The notes beneath the pieces were generated by a model. The model made no database searches, was not told the origin of the DNA, and saw only the letters and a list, made by a program, of their open reading frames with translations. The position numbers and the translations under genes were made by a program. DNA of 50,971 bases, from NCBI GenBank assembly GCA_022450585.1, contig JAKUPR010000003.1:6095-57065 (forward strand), read 5' to 3'. Positions 1-9,754 of the stretch are shown here, in pieces. Origin of the DNA: Anaerolineales bacterium (lineage in GTDB: Bacteria; Chloroflexota; Anaerolineae; Anaerolineales; UBA11657). The stretch's first letter is position 1, and every line of letters starts with the position of its first letter.

Positions 1-341
1 AGCAGATCTATTGCTCGAGCGACTTCCTGGTGCGCTGCGGGCGAGCTCGCTCCCTGTAGGCGCAGCTCCTCACAGAATTGGGCGCTGCGCCCCTCAAGCA
101 TTTCTGCGCAGCGATAGATAATCTGACCGCGATTGTAGGCGGTCCGGCTGGACCATCCCTGGTGCGCGCTGCGAGCTGCGGTTACCGCGTCACGGAAATC
201 CTTGCGCGAGGCGCGGCATATATTCGCTGTAGCAGCGCCATCTGGCGCTTCCCAAGAGAATGTGTGCCCAGATTCGCTCCTTGGGAACTTTCCGGCGATG
301 AAAAGTTTGTGTGTTTTGCGAACTTCTATCCTATTGTTCAT
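1..341 (-). CDS. Aldehyde dehydrogenase family protein, N-terminal part, truncated by window start
   Basis: Not in ORF track because it runs off the edge. Reverse strand from ATG at 341 reads MNNRIEVRKTHKLFIAGKFPRSESGHTFSWEAPDGAATANICRASRKDFRDAVTAARSAHQGWSSRTAYNRGQIIYRCAEMLEGR..., an ALDH N-terminus; no stop to base 1. Confidence 0.8.
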   Translation of the reverse strand, partial: MNNRIEVRKTHKLFIAGKFPRSESGHTFSWEAPDGAATANICRASRKDFRDAVTAARSAHQGWSSRTAYNRGQIIYRCAEMLEGRSAQFCEELRLQGASSPAAHQEVARAIDL

Positions 342-352
342 AATAGTTGCTG

Positions 353-1825
353 CTACCCGTCTAAGCGTACGTATGGCATCAGCCCCTCCACTCCACCCTC
401 GCGTCCCATACCGCTCTCCTTGTAACCTCCGAATGGCGACGTTGGATCGAATTTGTTAAAGGTGTTCGCCCAAATTACCCCAGCGCGTATTTCACGCGTG
501 ACCTTGAAAATTTTTGCACCCTTGTCTGTCCATACTCCGCCGGAAAGACCGTAGGGAGTGTTGTTGGCCTTTTCGATGACTTCATCAACTGTTCGGAAAG
601 TTTGCACTGCGAGTACCGGACCGAAAATCTCTTCTTGTACTACACGGTGGGATTGGGAGACATTGCTGAACAACGTGGGAGCGTGCCAGAAACCGTTGTC
701 CGGAAGATTGCATTTGGACTGATACACTTCTCCGCCCTCCTGCTTACCGATTTCGACAAAAGCTTGAATCCGTTCGAGTTGCTCGCGTGAGTTGATTGCG
801 CCTATGTCAGTATTCTTGTCAAGCGGATTTCCTACGATGAGCATCTCCATGCGTTCTTGCAGCTTTTTGATTACTTCTGCGTAAACGCTTTCCTGAACGA
901 ACAGGCGCGATCCAGCGCAGCATACATGTCCCTGATTGAAGAAAATGGAGTCGATGATTCCTTCCACTGCTTGATCTAAGGCAGCGTCTGCGAAGATAAT
1001 GTTGGCGGCTTTGCCGCCGAGTTCTAAGGTGTAACGTTTGGTGCTCCCTGCTAGTGTTCGCATGATTTCTTTGCCCACTGCTGTCGAGCCTGTGAAGGCG
1101 ATTTTGTCCACGTCGGGGTGGCGTACTAGTATCTGACCGGTCTCTCCGCCACCGGTGACTATGTTCACCACTCCGGGCGGAATCCCGGCCTCGCGTACAA
1201 TCTCTGCTAGGACCATAGCAGTAAGAGGCGTTGTCTCAGCAGGCTTGAGAACTAGTGTGTTTCCAGCTGCGAGTGCAGGCGCAAGTTTCCATGCAGCCAT
1301 CAATAGTGGGAAGTTCCACGGGATAATTTGTGCTGCCACTCCTATAGGCTGTGCGCTACGACCGGGGAATGCGTAATCAAGTTTGTCTGCCCATCCGGCG
1401 TAATAGAAGAAATGTGCAGCAGCAAGGGGCACATCAACGTCACGAGATTCTCTAATTGGTTTGCCGCCGTCCATAGTCTCAATCACGGCTATCTCGCGTG
1501 CTCGCTCCTGAATCATACGCGCAATCCGGAAAATAAGTTTTCCGCGGTCAGCTGCCGGCATGGGTGACCATGTGTGAGTGTAGGCTTCACGGGCTGCTTC
1601 TACTGCACTCTGTATATCAGCTGCACCGGCTTGTGGTACCTCAGAGAGTTTTTCCTCTGTGGCTGGATTGATAATCTCAAGGTAATCTTTGGTCTGGGAC
1701 GGTTGGTACTTTCCACCGATGAACAAATTGTAACGGTCCCGGAGCTTTACCTCGGTGCTACTCTGGGGCGCTGGGCTATAGCTCCAGTCGGTGTCAAAAT
1801 CTAGTGTGGTTTCTTTGTCTGACAT
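353..1825 (-). CDS. Aldehyde dehydrogenase family protein
   Basis: 490 aa; LELGGKAANIIF and NQGHVCCAGSR catalytic Glu/Cys motifs, PWNFPLLMAAWK, EEIFGPVLAV. Confidence 0.95.
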   Translation of the reverse strand: MSDKETTLDFDTDWSYSPAPQSSTEVKLRDRYNLFIGGKYQPSQTKDYLEIINPATEEKLSEVPQAGAADIQSAVEAAREAYTHTWSPMPAADRGKLIFRIARMIQERAREIAVIETMDGGKPIRESRDVDVPLAAAHFFYYAGWADKLDYAFPGRSAQPIGVAAQIIPWNFPLLMAAWKLAPALAAGNTLVLKPAETTPLTAMVLAEIVREAGIPPGVVNIVTGGGETGQILVRHPDVDKIAFTGSTAVGKEIMRTLAGSTKRYTLELGGKAANIIFADAALDQAVEGIIDSIFFNQGHVCCAGSRLFVQESVYAEVIKKLQERMEMLIVGNPLDKNTDIGAINSREQLERIQAFVEIGKQEGGEVYQSKCNLPDNGFWHAPTLFSNVSQSHRVVQEEIFGPVLAVQTFRTVDEVIEKANNTPYGLSGGVWTDKGAKIFKVTREIRAGVIWANTFNKFDPTSPFGGYKESGMGREGGVEGLMPYVRLDG

Positions 1826-1834
1826 GTTTATGTT

Positions 1835-2728
1835 TCAGTCGATAGAAAAGTAGTTAGGCGATTGATAAATTCCTGTGGATTGTTTGACAATTTGCATGAG
1901 GACGTCATTGGCCAGTGAGCTAGCTCCAAATCGGAAAAGATCTGGGGTGAGCCAGGCTTGCCCAAGTGTCTCGCGCAGCATGACAAGATACTGGATTGCT
2001 TGCTTGGCTTTGCTGATCCCACCGGCTGGTTTCAATCCTACTCTCCTGCCGCTCTCGTGGTGGTAATCGCGTATTGCCTGCATCATCACCAGCGTTACCT
2101 CTGGAGTGGCCGCAGGTTGCACCTTTCCGGTAGAGGTCTTGATGAAATTAGCTCCGGCTCTCATCGCTAGGTAGCTGGCAGCTCGGACATTGTCGAGTGT
2201 TACTAGCTCCCCAGTTTCTAGTATGACTTTGAGGTGTGCCTGCCCGCATAATTCCTTCACGCGAGCGATTTCTTCAGCAACGTAGTCGTGCTCACCACTC
2301 AGCAAGCGTCCGCGCGATATTACCATGTCGACTTCGTCAGTGCCATCCTGCACTGCTTGATTGACCTCTGCCAACTTGGTCTCTAGAGTCGCCATCCCGC
2401 TGGGGAATGCCGTTGCTACCGCTGCTACCTTGACACTGCTACCGCGCAATGCTTCTTTCGCGACTTTTATCATTGGAGCATAAACGCAAACCGCGGCTAC
2501 GTGTGGAATACCAGGGAACTTTTCGTGCAGATGAGTAGCCTTGTAACAGAGCTGACGAACCTTACTCGGGGAGTCTCGTCCCTCAAGTGTGGTCAGGTCA
2601 ATCATGCTTAAGGTGAGAGTAAGTGCATGCAATTTGGATTTTTGTTTAATGCTGCGCGCCTTTAGTCGCTTCACTCGCTCTTGTACGCCAATTTGGTCAA
2701 CTGTGTGCATGGGTCTGAGATTGTTCAT
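1835..2728 (-). CDS. deoC: Deoxyribose-phosphate aldolase
   Basis: 297 aa; MIDLTTLEGRDSPSKVRQLCYKA, DEVDMVISRGRLLSGEHDYV, KVILETGELV, FIKTSTGK, GLKPAGGI motifs of DeoC. Confidence 0.93.
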   Translation of the reverse strand: MNNLRPMHTVDQIGVQERVKRLKARSIKQKSKLHALTLTLSMIDLTTLEGRDSPSKVRQLCYKATHLHEKFPGIPHVAAVCVYAPMIKVAKEALRGSSVKVAAVATAFPSGMATLETKLAEVNQAVQDGTDEVDMVISRGRLLSGEHDYVAEEIARVKELCGQAHLKVILETGELVTLDNVRAASYLAMRAGANFIKTSTGKVQPAATPEVTLVMMQAIRDYHHESGRRVGLKPAGGISKAKQAIQYLVMLRETLGQAWLTPDLFRFGASSLANDVLMQIVKQSTGIYQSPNYFSID

Positions 2729-2733
2729 ACTGA

Positions 2734-3348
2734 CTAAACCGGACTCCGATAAGGACTAACAATACGCCAATCCTGTATGGGGAAATAGACGGCCCAGACC
2801 TTTCCTACAATCTGCTCAATAGTTACTGGGCCTATGTGAGTAGCCCGGGAATCTTTCGAGAAGTTACGGTTGTCACCTAACACTAGGAATTGTCCAGTTG
2901 ACAGTTGCCAACGTTGTGTTTCTGTTGGGTGCATGGGCTCATGTAGGTAGGGCTCAACCATTTTATCTCCATTTACATAAAGATCCCCAGCCTTAATTTC
3001 AACGGTGTCTCCGGGAACGGCGACGATTCGTTTAATCAAATCTGTTTGTCCCGAACGCCCAATTAGGTTTTCCCACCAATTTGACGGAGGTGTTGCTGTT
3101 GGGAAGAACACTACCACATCGCCGCGCACAGGTGTATTAAAGCGGTAGCTCATCCGATTGACGATAATGTATTGTCCGTTCTGAAAGCTGTCTTTCATGC
3201 TTTCGCCTTCGATGCGGAATCGTGCGGAGATTGTGTTCACGATGACGAAAATAGCCGCGGCTAGCAGCACGGTCTCAATTAGCTCGCGTATTACCCTCAT
3301 GATAAGTGGGCGTTGACGTGGGTGCCCTTGCGATTGTGATTGTGTCAT
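2734..3348 (-). CDS. lepB: Signal peptidase I
   Basis: 204 aa; N-terminal TM, EGESMKDSFQNGQYIIVNR (catalytic Ser), DLIKRIVAVPGDTVEI (catalytic Lys), GDNRNFSKDSR. Confidence 0.93.
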   Translation of the reverse strand: MTQSQSQGHPRQRPLIMRVIRELIETVLLAAAIFVIVNTISARFRIEGESMKDSFQNGQYIIVNRMSYRFNTPVRGDVVVFFPTATPPSNWWENLIGRSGQTDLIKRIVAVPGDTVEIKAGDLYVNGDKMVEPYLHEPMHPTETQRWQLSTGQFLVLGDNRNFSKDSRATHIGPVTIEQIVGKVWAVYFPIQDWRIVSPYRSPV

Positions 3349-3416
3349 AGGGAGTACGTAATCTGCCTAAATTATATCTGACTTTAGAATTGACTTACCC
3401 ATCGCAATAAAGAGTG

Positions 3417-4790
3417 CTAATCGGATCGCTCTCGGAACGCCAGACGTAAGGGCGTGCCGGAAAATTCAAAGCGGGCGCGAATACGGTTTTCGAGAAAACG
3501 CGTGTAGCTGAAGTGCAACAGTGTACGGTCGTTAATGTGCAGTAAGATCACCGGTGGTGCGGTGGCAACCTGTGTGGCATAGAAGATGCGCAATCGTTTG
3601 CCGCCGCGCGATGGTGGTGCATGCTCCCCGAGCGCAGATCTGATAACTTTGTTTAGTTCTGCAGTTGGTGCGCGCTTGTTCCTATCTTCATGTACATTCA
3701 ACGCTAGGGGGATAATCTTGTTTACGCGCTGGCCCGTCAAAGCGGAAATGAATAGTACGGGTACATAGTCGAGAAATTGGAGTGTATCCCGTACCATCGC
3801 TCTGTAACTGTCTATGGTATAGGTGTCTTTGGGAACGGCGTCCCACTTGTTTACCACGACTATTACGCTGCGTGCTTTGTCAAGAATTATGCCGGCGATA
3901 TGTGCATCCTGGGCTGTGAATGGTTCAGTTGCGTCTACCAATAGTAATACAACCTCCGCTCGATCAATTGCCTTGAGAGCTCGCAACACACTGTATTTCT
4001 CCACTCCTGGCACAATTTTCCCCTTGCGGCGGATGCCAGCTGTATCTATAAGAGTTATATCGCTGCCGTGGTATGTTAGTGGTGTGTCAATTGCATCCCG
4101 TGTTGTACCTGCCACGGGGGACACAATCACGCGCTCATGTGAAAGCAGTCTGTTGAGTAAACTGCTCTTTCCTACGTTTGGCCGTCCGACAATTGCTATA
4201 GAGATCGAATCGTTGTCTTGTTGTGTAGCAGATGTAATCGGCAAATGAGCGACAATGGTATCAAGCAAATCCCCGCTTCCTCTCCCGTGCAGTGCAGAGA
4301 TAGGGTAGGGATCTCCCAGTCCTAGGCTAAAGAATTGCTGTGCGTCGATGCTGCGTGCTGTATTATCACACTTGTTGACGGCTAGCAAAAGGAATGGTCG
4401 CTTCGAATCAGATGTACCCTTGTTGACATGTCTAAGCATGTCGGCCACTTCTATGTCTGTTGCTGTGATGCCTGCTATCACGTCGGTCATAAAGACAACT
4501 AAGTCGGCCTCGCGAATTGCCAATTGAGATTGAGTGCGTATTTCGGCCATGAAATTGGCGGAACTAGCGGAGAGGGTTTGAGTGTACTGTCGCTGACCGT
4601 TAGCTTCGATTCCACCGGTATCTACTAGATCGAAGGAAACACCGTTCCATTCTACTTCTGTTACTAGTCGGTCGCGGGTGGTACCTGGAATGTCATGGAC
4701 CACCGCCAAGCGTTCGCCCGCTAGGCGATTAAAAAGAGTTGACTTACCCACGTTGGGTTGCCCTACCAGTGCGACAAGGGGCTTCCGCAT
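3417..4790 (-). CDS. der: Ribosome biogenesis GTPase Der (EngA)
   Basis: 457 aa; two GTPase domains with GQPNVGKST and GRPNVGKSS P-loops, NKCD and NKWD motifs, C-terminal KH-like domain. Confidence 0.96.
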   Translation of the reverse strand: MRKPLVALVGQPNVGKSTLFNRLAGERLAVVHDIPGTTRDRLVTEVEWNGVSFDLVDTGGIEANGQRQYTQTLSASSANFMAEIRTQSQLAIREADLVVFMTDVIAGITATDIEVADMLRHVNKGTSDSKRPFLLLAVNKCDNTARSIDAQQFFSLGLGDPYPISALHGRGSGDLLDTIVAHLPITSATQQDNDSISIAIVGRPNVGKSSLLNRLLSHERVIVSPVAGTTRDAIDTPLTYHGSDITLIDTAGIRRKGKIVPGVEKYSVLRALKAIDRAEVVLLLVDATEPFTAQDAHIAGIILDKARSVIVVVNKWDAVPKDTYTIDSYRAMVRDTLQFLDYVPVLFISALTGQRVNKIIPLALNVHEDRNKRAPTAELNKVIRSALGEHAPPSRGGKRLRIFYATQVATAPPVILLHINDRTLLHFSYTRFLENRIRARFEFSGTPLRLAFRERSD

Positions 4791-4799
4791 CGGCTGAGA

Positions 4800-6191
4800 T
4801 CAGGGTGTCGAGGTCGGTTGTGCCGTAGTAGGCGAGCCGGTAGCCTCGGATGTCTCTGGTATTGCTGTAGTCTCAGGACTCGAGGTCGTCTCTTCAGGAA
4901 GCATAGTAGGCGTTTTTGGCGATGTTGTTTGGGTTGCTGTAGGCACCGGAGTGTTCGTCGGACTCAGTATATTTACGCGTATAAATTCCGGGAGTACTTG
5001 TTCAGTTTTCGCTACATCAGGTCCAGTGATAACTACGAATGGCTTGATTTCGTGACCACCTGGCTTTAGATGTAGTAAATCTACGATTACTTTGACGTTC
5101 TCAGCAGTCATGCTGTCGAGCACCGGGAGTGGGCCTGACATTATTACGTCAACAGAATTTGGGGATAGATCTGCAACCAGTCCAGCTCCTAGGCCGGTTA
5201 CGGTAAGGTCTTGTCGTATGCGACGACTACTCTCCACTGCCTCTATACTTATTAGAACGAGCACCGATTGCTCGCTCGCGGCGGTTACGCCGTCTTGTAA
5301 TGCCATTGTCAGTCGAGCATCAATATCCTGGAATGTATCACTCACGTCCAGAGGCTCAGTTTCTACGAACCCAGGTAACGCGGCTAGCTGTGCAGGATCA
5401 TCTGAGAAGACTGTTATAGTGGGAGGAGAAGTGGTGATATTGGTAATGCGATATCCCTCGGCTGGTTTCCCAATTAGAACTGCACGGACGGCGACGTCAC
5501 GATAACCGCCTAACTGTCTCAGTGGCACATTCACAGTGGCACTTTCTGGTTGCAGTTTTACTCCGCTTATAATCTGACCACGGTCGTTCATTGGTACTAG
5601 TGTAAATACCCTGTCTATGTTTTCCTTCTCTCCCCGCACATCTAATGCTAGGACAATTTCATTTACTTCCTGCACCAATCTCTCTGGTCCGGTTGCCTTT
5701 ACAGTATCAGTGGAGAGCACTGGAGTGTCGGTCGCATACCCAACGGCGGGCTCTCCTCGCATATTTAATGCTACGGGGACCAAACTTGTGACGACACGTT
5801 CGAGCTCGATGTAGATTTCATTAGGTTCTACGGATAGGATTTCTGCATCGGCCGTTAGGACCTGAGCCTGCAGTGGCACTACGTGTCCCCCAGACGAGAG
5901 ATTGCTCAAATCCGCACTTACCTCCAGTTGGTTGCTACTGAGCGTCGCCCATACTTGTGCTGGTGCTCTGAGTGTTACGGTAGCTTCCGTTGCCGTGGGG
6001 TTAGCAAGTATCATGTCAGAGGGCATGTCAATCAATTTTACGGTTATAGGGCCTGGAAAGATTCGCTCCTCAATTGGGTTTTCCTCATTGGCGGCTGTGA
6101 TCCATACAATTACAGCGAGTACCAGTGCTAATCCGAAGAGACTAAGATTCTCTAGAAGTCGACGTAGAACGTCTGCAAAGGCACTAGCCAT
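4800..6191 (-). CDS. cdaR: YbbR-domain protein (CdaR-like regulator) with Thr/Ser/Pro-rich C-terminal tail
   Basis: 463 aa; N-terminal TM, repeated YbbR-like segments, directly downstream of cdaA with 8-nt overlap. Confidence 0.85.
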   Translation of the reverse strand: MASAFADVLRRLLENLSLFGLALVLAVIVWITAANEENPIEERIFPGPITVKLIDMPSDMILANPTATEATVTLRAPAQVWATLSSNQLEVSADLSNLSSGGHVVPLQAQVLTADAEILSVEPNEIYIELERVVTSLVPVALNMRGEPAVGYATDTPVLSTDTVKATGPERLVQEVNEIVLALDVRGEKENIDRVFTLVPMNDRGQIISGVKLQPESATVNVPLRQLGGYRDVAVRAVLIGKPAEGYRITNITTSPPTITVFSDDPAQLAALPGFVETEPLDVSDTFQDIDARLTMALQDGVTAASEQSVLVLISIEAVESSRRIRQDLTVTGLGAGLVADLSPNSVDVIMSGPLPVLDSMTAENVKVIVDLLHLKPGGHEIKPFVVITGPDVAKTEQVLPEFIRVNILSPTNTPVPTATQTTSPKTPTMLPEETTSSPETTAIPETSEATGSPTTAQPTSTP

Positions 6192-7035
6192 CCAGTCTTG
6201 TCTCCTTCATACCGAGAAAGCGTCGCAACCAGCCTCCAGTGTCTATACCACGCGGCTGGTAGAAGGCGGCCAGAATATTGCTGAGTCGTTTGGGCGTCAG
6301 ACGACGTATCATGCGGCCGTTGTATGCTACCGAGATACTGCCGGTTTCCTCGGAAATTACTACTGCAACCGCATCACTAGATTCGGTGACACCGATAGCG
6401 GCGCGATGTCGCAGCCCGTAACGGCGCTCGGCCATACGTGTATCCGTAGAGAGTGGAAGAACACAGGCGGCTGCGACTATCTGGTCTCCGCGCAGAATAA
6501 CTGCTCCATCGTGCAAAGGTGTATCCTTATGGAATATCTGTACTATTAATTCAGCCGACGGGGTAGCATCCATGAATACACCCGTGTCTATGTACTCCTG
6601 CAGTCCCACTTCGCGCTCTATGACAATCAATCCTCCGTGACGGTTTTGTACCAGTCTGTCGCTGGCGTTGACGATGCAATCAATCACTACCAGTACCTGC
6701 TCTTTGTGACCTCGGAAACTGATCCACTTGCCAGCACGCCCCAGACTTGTCAGTGCACGTCTTATTTCAGGCTGAAAAATTACTGGTATAGCCAATAAGA
6801 GTGCGGGTAGGGTGGCACGTAATAGCCATGATACTGCGCTCAGCTGGAAGATGCCAGAGAATACAACTACCAACATCACTAATACAATTAGTCCTCGCAG
6901 CAGATTAACTGCTTGGGTTCCCCTGACAATTACTAGGAGTACGTAAAACATAAGTGCAACTACCAGAATGTCGAGAGCGCTCATCCAATTGAGTTGCTCA
7001 AGAAGTCTGGAAAGGTCGCGAGTCAGTGTTTCCAC
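6184..7035 (-). CDS. cdaA: Diadenylate cyclase CdaA (DisA_N domain)
   Basis: 283 aa; three N-terminal TM segments, DTPLHDGAVIL (DGA) and RHRAAIG (RHR) motifs. Confidence 0.94.
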   Translation of the reverse strand: METLTRDLSRLLEQLNWMSALDILVVALMFYVLLVIVRGTQAVNLLRGLIVLVMLVVVFSGIFQLSAVSWLLRATLPALLLAIPVIFQPEIRRALTSLGRAGKWISFRGHKEQVLVVIDCIVNASDRLVQNRHGGLIVIEREVGLQEYIDTGVFMDATPSAELIVQIFHKDTPLHDGAVILRGDQIVAAACVLPLSTDTRMAERRYGLRHRAAIGVTESSDAVAVVISEETGSISVAYNGRMIRRLTPKRLSNILAAFYQPRGIDTGGWLRRFLGMKETRLDG

Positions 7036-7055
7036 AGCGATTTTTTACCCGTTTG

Positions 7056-7976
7056 TTACTGGGCCAGCAGTCGTACCAGAATAGCTTTTTGCGCGTGCAG
7101 GCGATTGTGTGCCTGCTGGAAGATTATTGAGTGTGGGCCATCGGCTACTGTATCTGTTATTTCCTCGCCTCGCCGCGCGGGCAGATCATGCATAATCAGA
7201 ACGTCCGGATGTGCTTTCGATACTAGATCCATGTTTACCTGATAAGGTTGGAATACTTGTTGCCGTTGCTCCATTTCTTCTTCCTGTCCCATGCTCGTCC
7301 ATACATCAGTGTAAATTATGTCCGCTTGCGAAACGGCCGTGGCCGGATCACGTAACTGTTGGAACTCAGACCCGGTTTCGGCAGCCAACTCCATGCCGCG
7401 TGCTGCCACACTTGCTTCTAGTTCATAGCCTTCTGGGGAGGCAATACTGAAATGTATTCCTAGGCGCATGCATATCAGCATTAAGGAGGTTGCAACGTTG
7501 TTGCCATCTCCGATAAATGCCAAGTGCAGTCCCTGTATTTGGGGGCGCATTTCCATAATCGTGAAAATATCTGAGATTGCTTGGCATGGATGATTGAAGT
7601 CAGACAAACCGTTGATTACAGGAATGGATGCATGCTTGGCCAAGTTGCACACGTGTGCGTACTCAAAGACACGTGCCACGATTCCGTCGACATAGCCGCT
7701 CAGTACGCGTGCTACGTCGGCAATAGATTCGCGTTTGCCCCTACTAATTTCCCCGGAGGAAATATAAATGACGTCTCCTCCTAAGTGGCGCATTGCCATC
7801 TCAAAGGAGACGCGTGTGCGCAGGCTCGGCTTCTCAAATAGCATCGCTAGAGTCTTGCCCTGTAGCAGTGGGCGGTTACCTGACGCAAAGTACTCCTGCT
7901 TCAGTCTGGCAGCTAGTTCGAGAATATCTTCCAGTTCTGTGCGCGAGAAATCATCAATCGAAAGGAAATCTGACAT
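7056..7976 (-). CDS. argF: Ornithine carbamoyltransferase
   Basis: 306 aa; FEKPSLRTRVSFE, HPCQAISDIFTI, DVWTSMGQEEE, HDLPARRGEEIT. Confidence 0.95.
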   Translation of the reverse strand: MSDFLSIDDFSRTELEDILELAARLKQEYFASGNRPLLQGKTLAMLFEKPSLRTRVSFEMAMRHLGGDVIYISSGEISRGKRESIADVARVLSGYVDGIVARVFEYAHVCNLAKHASIPVINGLSDFNHPCQAISDIFTIMEMRPQIQGLHLAFIGDGNNVATSLMLICMRLGIHFSIASPEGYELEASVAARGMELAAETGSEFQQLRDPATAVSQADIIYTDVWTSMGQEEEMEQRQQVFQPYQVNMDLVSKAHPDVLIMHDLPARRGEEITDTVADGPHSIIFQQAHNRLHAQKAILVRLLAQ

Positions 7977-8202
7977 GGATTAGGATGCTCCGATATGGAC
8001 ATTAAATATATGCCCCCATTTTACCCTGTCACGTGTGTCTGGCAATCCTACCATACTTGTGGTGGTAACCGACATGATATATGTGGAGAGGATTCTATTA
8101 TTAGGGATGATAGGACAATTGATTCATACGATATTGGGCTAGCACATATAGCATTATGGGTTTGAGAGGCTTGGAACTGGCTGCCACCGGATTGGAGCTA
8201 CA

Positions 8203-8280
8203 ATGGAAAAAGTTTTGTGCAAGCTGTTTACTATAGTGCTCATTCTTGTCAATTGTTCGTGGCGTGCGTTGGGAAGTTAA
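8203..8280 (+). CDS. Possible 25-aa hydrophobic small protein
   Basis: ATG at 8203 preceded by GGAG (8194-8197); reads MEKVLCKLFTIVLILVNCSWRALGS-stop. Below ORF-track length cut-off. Speculative. Confidence 0.25.
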   Translation: MEKVLCKLFTIVLILVNCSWRALGS

Positions 8281-8370
8281 TCCAGTACGTTATCCCTAGT
8301 ACTGTCACGCTTTTTGATCTGTAACTTGTTATTACATTGTCACCTTAGTGTTGCCTGTCTTACATGATTT

Positions 8371-9012
8371 CTATGAATGACCTTTCAGCAAATACTCTAA
8401 ATCTTCTGCTAGCTCATGAGGTAGAATCTCGTATGAACGATGAGCGAGAACTAGATTGCCATTTAAGTCGACTACGTATGTCAAGGTTGTGTGGTTGACT
8501 AGATAACCAGCTGCCGAACCCACATCTACTTTCTGGAAATACGCGTTGTAATCTTGGGCCAGATGTTCCAATTCTGCTATTGACCCGCTTAAACCAATGA
8601 ATTCTGAGTTGAACATTGAGAGATGCTTAGCGAGGCGTTCTGGCGTATCCCTTTCCGGGTCGACGGTGATCATAATGAAGCGTATATGTTCGACCTTCTC
8701 CTCCAGAAGATCATGTACTTTGGACCATGTGCCCAATGTGGCTGGACAAGCGTCCGGACAATTAGTAAATCCAAAAAAAAGCAAAACAATCTTACCCCTA
8801 AAATCTCTCAAAGAGACAGTTTGATGATTCTGATCAATAAGAGTGAAATCGGGCGCTGTTACTGGATCCTGGAAACTCATACCGTGAAAAACATATGGTT
8901 TGGGTGCTAATAGAGTGCATCCTACCAGGAGACTGAAAGCCAAGATGACTGTTCCAGCCAGACGGGTGGATGGGAGATGCAGAGCATACTTTGAGTCATG
9001 TATCCTCGTCAT
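8371..9012 (-). CDS. SCO1/SenC family copper-binding/redox lipoprotein
   Basis: 213 aa; lipobox LLVGC, LLFFGFTNCPDACPATL (CxxxC), TVDPERDTPE, distal His in NHTT. Confidence 0.92.
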   Translation of the reverse strand: MTRIHDSKYALHLPSTRLAGTVILAFSLLVGCTLLAPKPYVFHGMSFQDPVTAPDFTLIDQNHQTVSLRDFRGKIVLLFFGFTNCPDACPATLGTWSKVHDLLEEKVEHIRFIMITVDPERDTPERLAKHLSMFNSEFIGLSGSIAELEHLAQDYNAYFQKVDVGSAAGYLVNHTTLTYVVDLNGNLVLAHRSYEILPHELAEDLEYLLKGHS

Positions 9013-9144
9013 GGTTCACCTCTGATCTTGACGGATGTATCATGAATTGAATAGATTCGATGTGGCAAACTTTGTTTGTCCGTCCACAACATAGACTATG
9101 GTTCATCGAAAAAATATCAGGTTATGGTTAGGAGTATTATCGCA

Positions 9145-9735
9145 TCAAGGTTGGGCAACCAACACGTCTACTATAACTTGTCCTGATTGCTCAAACTGTA
9201 GTGCTAGCGGGAAATGGTCATCTTCATGTAAATCCGATTGCAAATCAATCAACATCAGATGATATCCACCAGAAACCAACTCTATACTCCCGTTCGCTGG
9301 TATTTCTATGCCGTTGAGTACTGGACTCATAATCATTAAATCCCCTTCCATGTTTATCTCATGGATTTCCACCGCTTTGGCAAATTCAGAGGTTGCTCCA
9401 AGAAAACGTTCTGCATTCTTGCCGTGATTATGCAGGTTGAGATAGACTGCCGAGTTCGCTCCTTTGAAAGCAGGTCGTGCCCAAAGATTTTGAATTCGCA
9501 ATTCCTCATGGGAGATTGTGACTCCGTCTTTGATACCATCGCTACTCATTGTATGGTCGGCATGGTCGTGTGCAGATTCTCGGCCTATTTGGTTGGCATC
9601 CATACCACTATCTGTGTGGGACACTGTGCACCCAGCAATTGTTATGGCTCCTCCAAGTGATACTATAACAAGCGGGAGTAGTGTTTTTCTAAGTATCACT
9701 GATATTGTTCCGTGTAGTTTAACCATTGTTTTCAT
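9145..9735 (-). CDS. Copper chaperone PCu(A)C domain protein
   Basis: 196 aa; IQNLWARPA, AVYLNLHNHG, VEIHEINMEGDLMIMSPV, SGGYHLMLIDL: H/M-rich copper site of the PCu(A)C family. Confidence 0.9.
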   Translation of the reverse strand: MKTMVKLHGTISVILRKTLLPLVIVSLGGAITIAGCTVSHTDSGMDANQIGRESAHDHADHTMSSDGIKDGVTISHEELRIQNLWARPAFKGANSAVYLNLHNHGKNAERFLGATSEFAKAVEIHEINMEGDLMIMSPVLNGIEIPANGSIELVSGGYHLMLIDLQSDLHEDDHFPLALQFEQSGQVIVDVLVAQP

Positions 9736-9754
9736 GTATCCCCCTTAGTATCCA

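Noticed and set aside
3823-4248. 141-aa plus-strand ORF
   Set aside because: Lies entirely inside der on the opposite strand; no recognisable domain.
5092-5505. 137-aa plus-strand ORF
   Set aside because: Ser/Thr/Arg-rich antisense of cdaR; no domain.
5902-6549. 215-aa plus-strand ORF
   Set aside because: Antisense to cdaR/cdaA, which have clear family motifs; sequence looks like antisense translation.
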